DNA of 17,423 nt, taken from positions 1 to 17,423 of the forward strand of contig SKQZ01000407.1 in NCBI GenBank assembly GCA_007118765.1, read 5' to 3'. Position numbers and translations under genes: made by a program. The notes below the pieces were generated by a model. That model saw nothing but the letters and a program-made list of their open reading frames with translations, was not told the DNA's origin and made no database searches. Positions 1 to 6,482 of the stretch are shown here, piece after piece. The stretch comes from Candidatus Hydrogenedentota bacterium. Its GTDB lineage: Bacteria; Hydrogenedentota; Hydrogenedentia; Hydrogenedentales; CAITNO01. Positions within the stretch are counted from its first letter, which is position 1, and each line of letters opens with the position of its first letter.

Positions 1-1
1 A

Positions 2-1159
2 GAGGTTTCCGGGACCGTGGCGTTTGATGCGTTTATTGACAGCCCGCGTGCCGATTGGGATACTGCCCTTGTGGAACGGATTGCTGATGCCGACCCGGAA
101 GATGAGGTGTTGTTAATGTATACCTCCGGTTCTTCCGGTATGCCCAAAGGCGTGCTGCATACCCATGAAACGATATTGAGCAATGTGGCGCAACAACACG
201 AGCTGTTTGAAATCAACAGCGACAGCCGTATTCTATTGCATTTCCCGATCAACCATGTTGCAGCCGATGTGGAAATTGGATTTTGTGCCGTATATGCGGG
301 CGCCTGCATTGTGATGATGGACAGGTTTGATCCCGGCGCGACGCTCGATACAATTGGGCGCGAGAAGATCACGGTATTGGGTCAGATACCGCCCATGTAT
401 TTGCTTGAGATGGGGCATGAGAAGTTTTCGTCCGCCGATTGGAGTTCCGTAAAAACCTTTGTATGGGGCGGTTCTTCAGCGCCGCGCACCATGTTGGATG
501 CCTTGGACGAGATTAGCAGGCGGACAGGGGCGCGGCTCGTGACCGGATACGGCGCGACGGAGTTGGGTGGTTTTGTCACCGCGACACGACCGGAAGATAC
601 GGTTGAACAATTGGGCGAGCAGGCGGGTATCTTATATGCCAATTGTGAGATGCGTATTGTTGATGAGCATCGCAAGCCGCTGCCGCCGGGCGAAATGGGG
701 GAGATTGCGATTCGCGGGCCCGTATTGATGAAAGGCTATCTGAACAGTCCCGGTCGCACGTCGGAGGTACTGGATGACGAGGGGTGGTACTACACCAAGG
801 ATCTCGGCAGGGTGAATAAGGACGGCGCACTGGTCATTTGCGGGCGCTCCAATGATATGTACAAAACGAATGGTGAGAACGTATTTCCCTGTGAAGTGGA
901 AAACGTGTTGGAGGCGCACCCGACAGTCCTTTATTCGGCGGCCATTGCCGTGCCCGATGCAATACACGATGAAGTAGCCCACGCCCATGTGATGGTGGTG
1001 CCCGGCACACAAACCACGTCAGAGGCGCTCATGGCCTGGTGCAAAGAGCATCTGGCGCCGTTCCGCGTACCGAAAACCATCACGGTCCATGACGCGCTGC
1101 CCTTGTTGGCCAATGGCAAGGTGGACAGGCTGAAACTGCGCGAGATAACGGAAGAATAG
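2..1159 (+). CDS. AMP-forming acyl-CoA synthetase (5'-truncated by window edge)
   Basis: This is the C-terminal part of an ANL-superfamily enzyme, which activates a carboxylic acid with ATP to an acyl-adenylate and then to an acyl-CoA. The frame is open to the left edge, so the true start lies outside the window; the GTG at 17 is just an internal valine. Visible family motifs, numbered from that valine, are the phosphate-binding loop YTSGSSGMPKG (35-45), the adenine-binding YGATELG (178-184), the ribose-binding Asp in YYTKDLGR (Asp262), the hinge region GRSNDMYKTNGENVFP (276-291), and the C-terminal catalytic lysine in LANGKVDR (Lys368, near base 1118). All core motifs present are intact, so the visible part looks functional. 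Roughly 150 N-terminal residues that contribute to the acyl pocket are missing, so chain-length or aryl specificity cannot be judged. It converges with the minus-strand GH99-like gene, whose stop lies only about 30 bases away. The family is certain; the substrate is unknown. Confidence 0.93.
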   Translation, partial: EVSGTVAFDAFIDSPRADWDTALVERIADADPEDEVLLMYTSGSSGMPKGVLHTHETILSNVAQQHELFEINSDSRILLHFPINHVAADVEIGFCAVYAGACIVMMDRFDPGATLDTIGREKITVLGQIPPMYLLEMGHEKFSSADWSSVKTFVWGGSSAPRTMLDALDEISRRTGARLVTGYGATELGGFVTATRPEDTVEQLGEQAGILYANCEMRIVDEHRKPLPPGEMGEIAIRGPVLMKGYLNSPGRTSEVLDDEGWYYTKDLGRVNKDGALVICGRSNDMYKTNGENVFPCEVENVLEAHPTVLYSAAIAVPDAIHDEVAHAHVMVVPGTQTTSEALMAWCKEHLAPFRVPKTITVHDALPLLANGKVDRLKLREITEE

Positions 1160-1188
1160 CGACGCCTCGAAACCGGCGCAGCACTCCC

Positions 1189-3867
1189 TTATTCTTTCAG
1201 AAAAGCGGCACTGTCCATATAGATTCGCGTGTCGGTTGTCTCACACGGATCAAACCGAATCATGTTAATGCGGCCCCGCCAGCGAGGATGCTCTCCCAGA
1301 TTGATGCGGTAGGTGTGCCATTCACCGTGGGTTTCCAGCGGGAAACGATAACTGGTTGCTTCAGAGATGCTGCCGCTGCCAATGGCCCAAAACACCTGCC
1401 CTTCCGTGTCGTCAGGCAGCGGCCCGACCACCTTCATACGAAGTTCCATAATCGGGTATTCCGATGCGTTCAGGCCGTGTGTGGACACGACCAGCGCCGG
1501 GTCATGCGATGTGGAGTTGAAACGCATGACGCCGTCGGCTACCGAGAAATCAGTAATGTTCATCAAAGGCGCCCACCCCTCGGCATCCGCTTCAAACGTC
1601 CACGAAAGAGTGCGGGGCGGCGCAGGGAAGTCATAAGGGCCGAGACCCACATCGCGGGGCGACAGGTTCTTCGGCCAGTTTTCGGGGTCGCCCTTGCCGA
1701 AAACTTCGCGTATCGCTTCGTACATGCCGAACCCGAACTCCAGGTTTGGTTCAATGTAGCTGCCTTCTCCCCACTCGTTTATGGGGCCGAGGATGAGAAC
1801 ATTCTCATCATGACGAGCAAAATAGTCTCGGGCGGCCTCCAGCAGTTGCTTGAACCCTGCCACCGTCCGGCCGTGAAACGCCATGGCATTGGCGCCGTGC
1901 CAGGGACGCGAGTCCCAGCCGGTGTCCACGACCGGATAAAAGTCAAGTTCACCGGAACGCTTGCGGCGCTCTTCCCATACCTGTGGCGCTGTGGCGACCA
2001 CATCCGCAAAAGACCCTTGTGCCGGCGTGGGCGCCAGTTGAAGGGCGTTGCCGAACTCATGGTAACTGGTGTTGCCTGCATATCCTTCCTGCAGCCATTT
2101 GGCGATATCCTCTTCGCCGGCGTGGTTTTGAAGCACGATGAACTCAATGCCCGCATGTCCTGCATCCCGCGCCATTTCTTGTGATTCAGCAAGGGCCGCG
2201 GCCACTTCCGCACTACCGCCCAAGTCTGCGCGCAGTTGCGCCGAGTCCCACAGGAAAATGGCGGGTTTGCCGTTGATGTGGTAATAGGTGTCCAGGGTGA
2301 AATACTTGTCTATCCACTCCTGAGTTACCTGGCGCCAGTCCTCTCGCGAATGCGTCCCCGGCGGGTTATGGTTTGCCCACATAATGGCAACTTGCAGGTA
2401 ATCGCGGTAACGGGCTTCGCGGTAGGCCTCAAACCAGTGCAACAGCGACTGTGAACCGTCTACCCAGTACCAGTCCACAAGAAAGCAGGTTATCCCGTTC
2501 TCGACCGCCCACTTGATTTGCCAGTCTACGCATTCAGGGTTGCTTTCGTCGTAATACCCCAGCAGCGGCTTGCGTATGGGTGCTGTTTGACGCAGGCAGT
2601 CGTACTTGGCGTCAGCGTCCCAGCCCGGAAAATAATAGGCGCAGATGTCCACCGTAGTCTCAATGGGTTCGGGTTCGGGGACATAGTCTGCGCTGTATGA
2701 TAGGGCGGGTAAAAAGGTCAATTCCGTATGCGTGTCATCTTCAAGGCCGTCCAAATGTATGGCTGCCGGAAATGTGCCTGCCTTATCCGCCTCCACCTGC
2801 CAGCGCACCTCCAAATAGTCGCCGTGCTCAAGATTCGTATCGCCGGTGTATTCCGCCGCATCCAACACGCGCACCCCATCCGCTGTTTCAAGGGTCATGT
2901 CCGCAACCGATGCGCGACCGCCGCCTTGATTGATAATCTGGGCCAGAAGCGTTTCCGGTCTTCCCGCACGGCTGACGCCATTGTCAAAGCCAAAATAGGG
3001 TATCTCAAGTGCGGGCGGACCAGCCGGTTCGGCGGCGACGGTGACATGGTCAACCCTTACATGCTCCCCATCGGGCAGGTACAAATTCAGTCCTACCAGC
3101 CGGCCTTCCCAATCGGGGTGTCCCTGCATTTCAATATGGTACTGGCGCGGCGCACGTGTTGGCCGCAGGTGTAAGGTCTCGCGGCGGCCCCCCGGCATAC
3201 GGTCGGTTGCCCACTCCATCAATACCACCGCTTCGTTTTGCGCATGGGCGGTGATGGATACCCAGCCCGCTTCCGTTAAGGGCATGGATAACGGCGGGCT
3301 TGCAAGCAACCGGCCATTGTGCAAAGAAAGCCAGCCGGTTGCGTCAAAGTCTTCGCTCAATGCCCACTGTTGTTGCGTGGCGGGGGTGGGTTCGTCGTGT
3401 CGCTTCAGCACCGCAATGCGTTCAATGGCAAAACGGGCTTCATCATACACGTCCAACCGCAACTGCCGTATCGTTCCCTCGGCCTGCCAAAAAGGAAACA
3501 CATAGATATCGTGAAAGGCATTTGTCTTGTCAATAGTAAAATTGGCGACTTTTTCTGCGGAAAAACCGCCGTGAGGGCCGGCGTCCGTTCCTGTCCAATA
3601 CACCTGTCCATTGCCGGGCTGATCAGCCTTCAGACGCACCAAAACACAGTGTGCCGGCGATGCTGCCAGTGCAAGGTCGGAACAGACAAAAAAGGGGTCC
3701 CAATCAATGGCACGGGCATGCAACGCGCCATCTTCTACCATAACATCGGTCAGGTGTGCGTTGGCGCGCCATTGGTCTGCTGCGGCCTCCTCCGAAAAAT
3801 CCCATTCAATAACCGATTCAAATCCGGCAACCATACCCACGGCTGCCATGCAGGCCAAAAACAGCAT
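1189..3867 (-). CDS. Secreted GH99-like (WbsX-type) glycosidase-family protein with three beta-sandwich modules
   Basis: This 892-aa protein is probably exported: the N-terminus (MLFLACMAAVGMVAGF) is a short hydrophobic signal sequence. The central part, about residues 405-725, resembles the GH99/WbsX-like alpha/beta barrel family: it begins ICAYYFPGWD, continues through FLVDWYW, and has a late NEWGEGSYIEP motif. In GH99 endo-alpha-mannosidases the two glutamates of the NEWxEG motif are the catalytic pair, here at about Glu698 and Glu701. Flanking segments near residues 18-155, 160-280 and 752-892 look like repeats of one beta-sandwich fold, probably carbohydrate-binding, and residues 285-390 look like a CARDB-type spacer. 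I chose the ATG at 3867 because an AGGAG (3876-3880) sits 8 bases before it but only 2 before the in-frame ATG at 3873. The role is probably cleavage or binding of an extracellular polysaccharide. WbsX-type relatives have also been called glycosyltransferases, so the exact activity is open. The gene is last in the minus-strand run. Confidence 0.85.
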   Translation of the reverse strand: MLFLACMAAVGMVAGFESVIEWDFSEEAAADQWRANAHLTDVMVEDGALHARAIDWDPFFVCSDLALAASPAHCVLVRLKADQPGNGQVYWTGTDAGPHGGFSAEKVANFTIDKTNAFHDIYVFPFWQAEGTIRQLRLDVYDEARFAIERIAVLKRHDEPTPATQQQWALSEDFDATGWLSLHNGRLLASPPLSMPLTEAGWVSITAHAQNEAVVLMEWATDRMPGGRRETLHLRPTRAPRQYHIEMQGHPDWEGRLVGLNLYLPDGEHVRVDHVTVAAEPAGPPALEIPYFGFDNGVSRAGRPETLLAQIINQGGGRASVADMTLETADGVRVLDAAEYTGDTNLEHGDYLEVRWQVEADKAGTFPAAIHLDGLEDDTHTELTFLPALSYSADYVPEPEPIETTVDICAYYFPGWDADAKYDCLRQTAPIRKPLLGYYDESNPECVDWQIKWAVENGITCFLVDWYWVDGSQSLLHWFEAYREARYRDYLQVAIMWANHNPPGTHSREDWRQVTQEWIDKYFTLDTYYHINGKPAIFLWDSAQLRADLGGSAEVAAALAESQEMARDAGHAGIEFIVLQNHAGEEDIAKWLQEGYAGNTSYHEFGNALQLAPTPAQGSFADVVATAPQVWEERRKRSGELDFYPVVDTGWDSRPWHGANAMAFHGRTVAGFKQLLEAARDYFARHDENVLILGPINEWGEGSYIEPNLEFGFGMYEAIREVFGKGDPENWPKNLSPRDVGLGPYDFPAPPRTLSWTFEADAEGWAPLMNITDFSVADGVMRFNSTSHDPALVVSTHGLNASEYPIMELRMKVVGPLPDDTEGQVFWAIGSGSISEATSYRFPLETHGEWHTYRINLGEHPRWRGRINMIRFDPCETTDTRIYMDSAAFLKE

Positions 3868-3875
3868 GATCATGT

Positions 3876-3880
3876 CTCCT
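3876..3880 (-). promoter_or_regulatory. Ribosome binding site that decides the GH99-like start
   Basis: AGGAG on the minus strand. It lies 8 bases before the ATG at 3867 and only 2 bases before the overlapping in-frame ATG at 3873, so the downstream ATG is the more plausible start. Confidence 0.7.
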
Positions 3881-3900
3881 GCCCTTAACCCGCATATTTC

Positions 3901-3918
3901 ACCCCGCCGTGGCGGGGT
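3901..3918 (-). repeat. Perfect GC-rich inverted repeat in the leader of the GH99-like gene
   Basis: The arms ACCCCGCC and GGCGGGGT are perfect reverse complements separated by 2 bases, so an RNA copy could fold with seven pairs and a 4-base loop. It lies about 20 bases before the ribosome binding site of the minus-strand GH99-like gene and has no U-tract on either strand. It is therefore more likely a leader structure or protein site than a classical terminator. Confidence 0.5.
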
Positions 3919-3960
3919 TGCGCCTGCGAGTCTTACACCATATCAGGCACTTTGCTTACC

Positions 3961-3999
3961 CGCCGACTTCGACGTGTACTAACACGCTGTCAGTCGGCG
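3961..3999 (-). repeat. Two-tier inverted repeat upstream of the GH99-like gene
   Basis: The outer arms CGCCGAC (3961-3967) and GTCGGCG (3993-3999) enclose inner arms CGTGT (3973-3977) and ACACG (3982-3986). Together they give an imperfect hairpin with a 5 x 6 internal loop and a 4-base apical loop. No U-tract follows on either strand. It could be a structured leader element; function unknown. Confidence 0.45.
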
Positions 4000-4030
4000 A
4001 CCTGTACAAAGCACTTGACCTGACGCAACC

Positions 4031-4059
4031 TTCACAGGCTCACGACAAAACCCTGTGAA
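4031..4059 (-). repeat. Inverted repeat downstream of the 50-aa membrane protein gene
   Basis: TTCACAGG (4031-4038) and CCTGTGAA (4052-4059) form an 8-bp stem with a 13-base loop, about 45 bases beyond the stop codon of the small minus-strand gene. The position suits transcript 3'-end processing or weak termination, but there is no poly-U run on the minus strand. A bona fide intrinsic terminator is therefore not supported. Confidence 0.35.
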
Positions 4060-4102
4060 AATTCCGGGTTAAAGGCGATTAAACTGGAACTGGATGTTGC
4101 GG

Positions 4103-4255
4103 CTACAATACGAAATGCAGAATGGTGGCGAACAAGCCCGTACCCAGCATGATAAGTGCAATGCCCAACTGGCCGACAAAAGCAGTGATGGGTGTGATTA
4201 CCAACGCGGAAATAACACCATAGCCCAACAGAATGTCTTCTACGGAAACGGTCAT
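4103..4255 (-). CDS. Small two-helix membrane protein (50 aa), unrecognised family
   Basis: I do not recognise a family. The frame runs from an ATG at 4255 preceded by AAGGAG with a 7-base spacer, a near-ideal ribosome binding site, to a TAG at 4105-4103. The protein begins MTVSVEDILLGYGVISALVI and consists of two hydrophobic stretches, roughly residues 8-25 and 29-50, joined by a short segment TAFVGQLG; this suggests a helical hairpin in the membrane. It has only two acidic residues and no Lys, Arg or Cys. It lies between smpB and the GH99-like gene on the same strand. An overlapping minus-strand frame starting at TTG 4262 is longer but gives a His/Arg-rich, non-protein-like sequence. Possible roles include a holin-like, toxin-like or complex-stabilising small protein; none can be chosen from sequence. 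Confidence 0.68.
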   Translation of the reverse strand: MTVSVEDILLGYGVISALVITPITAFVGQLGIALIMLGTGLFATILHFVL

Positions 4256-4275
4256 TTTTCAACTCCTTGTTTTAT

Positions 4276-4295
4276 GCGTCATGCTTGTATGACGC
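4276..4295 (-). repeat. Inverted repeat between smpB and the 50-aa gene
   Basis: GCGTCAT (4276-4282) and ATGACGC (4289-4295) form a perfect 7-bp stem with a 6-base loop. It lies between the smpB stop and the ribosome binding site of the small membrane protein gene. The sequence after the stem on the minus strand is A-rich rather than U-rich, so it is not a clear intrinsic terminator. It could insulate, stabilise or regulate the small gene. Confidence 0.4.
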
Positions 4296-4379
4296 AAACG
4301 CTGTACTCCTGATAGCTGCATTATTATGGCGCGTTTTTGCCCGCAAATGCAAAGGGATGGAGACGCGCCGCAGGGTCGG

Positions 4380-4841
4380 TCAGCGATGCTTTTTGACAAG
4401 CCGTTGAATCTCGCGCTGGCTTTCGCGCTGTTTAATGGTGTCCCGCTTGTCGTAGGTGTGCTTCCCTTTGCAAAGGCCGATTTCTATTTTCAGTTTGCCG
4501 CGCTTGAAGTAAGCTGCCAAGGGCACGACCGTAAAGCCTTTTTCTTCAACCCGCCGCTGTAATTTTTTGATCTCCCGCTTGTGCAGCAGTAGCTTTCGCG
4601 GTCGTACCGGCGGATGATTGTTGATATTGCCTTGTTCATAAGGACTGATGCGCGCACCTACAAGCCATGCCTCGCCATTCTCAAAGGCTACATAGGACTC
4701 CTTGAGACTGATGGCGTTCTTCATACGCACTGATTTCACCTCCGTGCCTGCCAGCGCGATGCCCGCCTCATACTTTTCCTCCACAAAGTAGTCGTGTCGC
4801 GCCTGCCGATTCTTGCTTACCAGTTTGATGCCTTCCGTCAT
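4380..4841 (-). CDS. smpB: SsrA-binding protein SmpB
   Basis: SmpB binds the tRNA-like domain of tmRNA (SsrA) and delivers it with EF-Tu to ribosomes stalled on broken mRNAs. The 153-aa length matches the family (about 150-160). Recognisable segments are the N-terminal NRQARHDYFVEEKYEAGIAL, followed by GTEVKSVR and the SLKESY segment, HPPVRPRKLLLH near residues 76-87, and the basic tail with KGKHTYDKRDTIKQRE near 124-139. The tail is the part that enters the empty mRNA channel in known structures. The start ATG has AGGGG six bases upstream. It begins 9 bases after the stop of the preceding minus-strand gene, so the two are probably co-transcribed. The ssrA RNA gene, often a neighbour, was not seen in the window. 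Confidence 0.97.
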   Translation of the reverse strand: MTEGIKLVSKNRQARHDYFVEEKYEAGIALAGTEVKSVRMKNAISLKESYVAFENGEAWLVGARISPYEQGNINNHPPVRPRKLLLHKREIKKLQRRVEEKGFTVVPLAAYFKRGKLKIEIGLCKGKHTYDKRDTIKQRESQREIQRLVKKHR

Positions 4842-4850
4842 GATACGCCC

Positions 4851-6482
4851 CTATTCCTCATCTGCCGCTTCCAACGGTGTCGCTGCGTTGGGCGTATCAG
4901 AAGCGTCGTGCATGGTCAGCGTGAGATCGGCATGCAGTTGTCCGTTGTCGCCGTAAGCAAAGAGAACAACCGAGTCAATGGCTTCGACCGCATCCAGCCA
5001 CGGTGCTGCCGCCGCTTCCAGCGAGGGTTCGGTATGGGCGCGCAGCAGGCCGGATGCCGCAAATTCGCGTGCAACATCAACAATGGCCGTGGCCATGGGA
5101 TGCGGCTGAATGCGCAAGAAAAGGTTACCGTCCTGCGGATAGGTCTCCGTCAACGGCGCGGTTCTCAGCTGTTCCCGCGCCAGGTTCGCGCTTGAACTGA
5201 CGAGCATGCCGTTGGCATAGAGCGTAATGGCGGGTTCGATGGCTTCGCCGCCCACGAACGGGGCATACGCCAGCATGTGTTCTTCATCCAAACGGGGGGC
5301 AAGATCAACGCCGCTGCTGACCTCGGGTGCAGGGGCAACGCGTTCAAAAAGCGCGATGACATCGTAGGTGTTTATGTCAAAAGTGGCGCTTATCAACGGG
5401 GCGGGCATCATCTCATAGGGATCCAGGTCTGACCATGCAAACCGCATTCTGGAGCCCGTGCTGCGTAATGCCTGTTGCAACAGCGTTTGCATGTCTTCTA
5501 TCAATTCGGCGGTCATGTCCTCCGGTTGAGGCTCGGCAAGCATTTCCGCGGCTGCGGCAAGCGCCGGGAGCGATTCGGAAAGATGGGTCAAGAGTGCGGG
5601 CAAGTCCATATTTGCGGCGACACTGGTGGTAAGGAAACCGTCCAACGGCATGGGCAGCGGCTGTGGTGTCAGCGTGGCAAGAAACGGCGTGTAGTGCTCC
5701 GTGAATGCGGGTGAGAGCGTGCCGTTTGTCGTCAGGTGTACCGTATCGCTTCCCACACGCAGCGCCGTCTCCATTTGTGCGAAAACCGGCGGCGTCCACG
5801 GGAATGCCTCGGGGCCGAGGCGACAGAAGAGATCGGCCTGTGTCGCAGCCAGGACGCCCTGTCGGTATTGGGAAGCCTCCAGTGCGTTCGTCGGGTGCAG
5901 CGTCAGCGCATAAACCAGTCTGTTGCGCGACATGGATACCAGCAATGTACGACCGCGTACGGCGTAATAAAGGCTTGCGTCGGGGATGTATCGCAATCGG
6001 AGACCGCCGGTATATTCAACGTGAACTTGTGGTGCAAAAGATGCCAACCGGCTTGTCAGTGTGCCAACGCGGGTCATGCGCGTCATAATGACTGCGTCAC
6101 CAAGATGATCAGCCGACGCCGCGCTCACATGAAACGGACCGGCACAGATATTATTCAGGAGCCATTCCGGCAACGGCAATTCACCGGCGAGTTGGTTAAC
6201 CACCCCGTGTGCTTCGGAACCTTCCGGCGCCAGGCTGAACACGCGGCTGCTGAATATGTCGGTTCGCTTGTCAACGGGATTGAGCATGTATATTTCCACG
6301 CCGCTGTCCGCCGGTATGAATTCGTTGGGCATATAATTGTCGCGTGTAAGCCACAAATAACCCACAATCATCACGGCAAACACAGGCAGCAGAAACTTGG
6401 CCAGACCGCGGCTCCGGTGATGAACACTACGGCGCCGCCTTTTTAGATTGCCCCATGTATAATTCCGTACAACGTCATTCAT
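4851..6482 (-). CDS. Membrane-anchored protein of unknown function (543 aa), DUF3352-like appearance
   Basis: The protein has a basic cytoplasmic N-terminus rich in Lys, Arg and His (about residues 14-29), one transmembrane helix near 29-45 (KFLLPVFAVMIVGYLWL), and about 500 extracytoplasmic residues. I chose the ATG at 6482 because GGAG lies 9 bases before it and the hydrophobic helix then follows a short positive tail. The in-frame extension upstream to 6635 would lie inside the ceramidase-like gene. This start overlaps the end of that gene by 8 bases, which suggests translational coupling. The outer part alternates short strand-like segments with phrases such as RYIPDASLYYAVRGRTLLVSM and a repeated 'value at which the protein is computed' pattern resembling DUF3352-type proteins of planctomycetes and relatives; this resemblance is weak and was not tested. 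No catalytic motif was recognised. Co-transcription suggests an envelope role linked to the exported amidase upstream. Confidence 0.8.
   Translation of the reverse strand: MNDVVRNYTWGNLKRRRRSVHHRSRGLAKFLLPVFAVMIVGYLWLTRDNYMPNEFIPADSGVEIYMLNPVDKRTDIFSSRVFSLAPEGSEAHGVVNQLAGELPLPEWLLNNICAGPFHVSAASADHLGDAVIMTRMTRVGTLTSRLASFAPQVHVEYTGGLRLRYIPDASLYYAVRGRTLLVSMSRNRLVYALTLHPTNALEASQYRQGVLAATQADLFCRLGPEAFPWTPPVFAQMETALRVGSDTVHLTTNGTLSPAFTEHYTPFLATLTPQPLPMPLDGFLTTSVAANMDLPALLTHLSESLPALAAAAEMLAEPQPEDMTAELIEDMQTLLQQALRSTGSRMRFAWSDLDPYEMMPAPLISATFDINTYDVIALFERVAPAPEVSSGVDLAPRLDEEHMLAYAPFVGGEAIEPAITLYANGMLVSSSANLAREQLRTAPLTETYPQDGNLFLRIQPHPMATAIVDVAREFAASGLLRAHTEPSLEAAAAPWLDAVEAIDSVVLFAYGDNGQLHADLTLTMHDASDTPNAATPLEAADEE

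Noticed and set aside
1288..2184. 298-codon plus-strand frame opposite the GH99-like gene
   Set aside because: Antisense shadow of a well-supported gene; no recognisable motif and no sensible start context.
4032..4262. 76-codon minus-strand frame starting at TTG 4262
   Set aside because: It overlaps the 50-aa membrane protein in another frame, its start lies between the ribosome binding site and the better ATG, and its product is His/Arg-rich and not protein-like.
4262..4379. tmRNA (ssrA) gene next to smpB
   Set aside because: The gap is too short for a tmRNA and shows no tRNA-like acceptor end or tag-coding frame.
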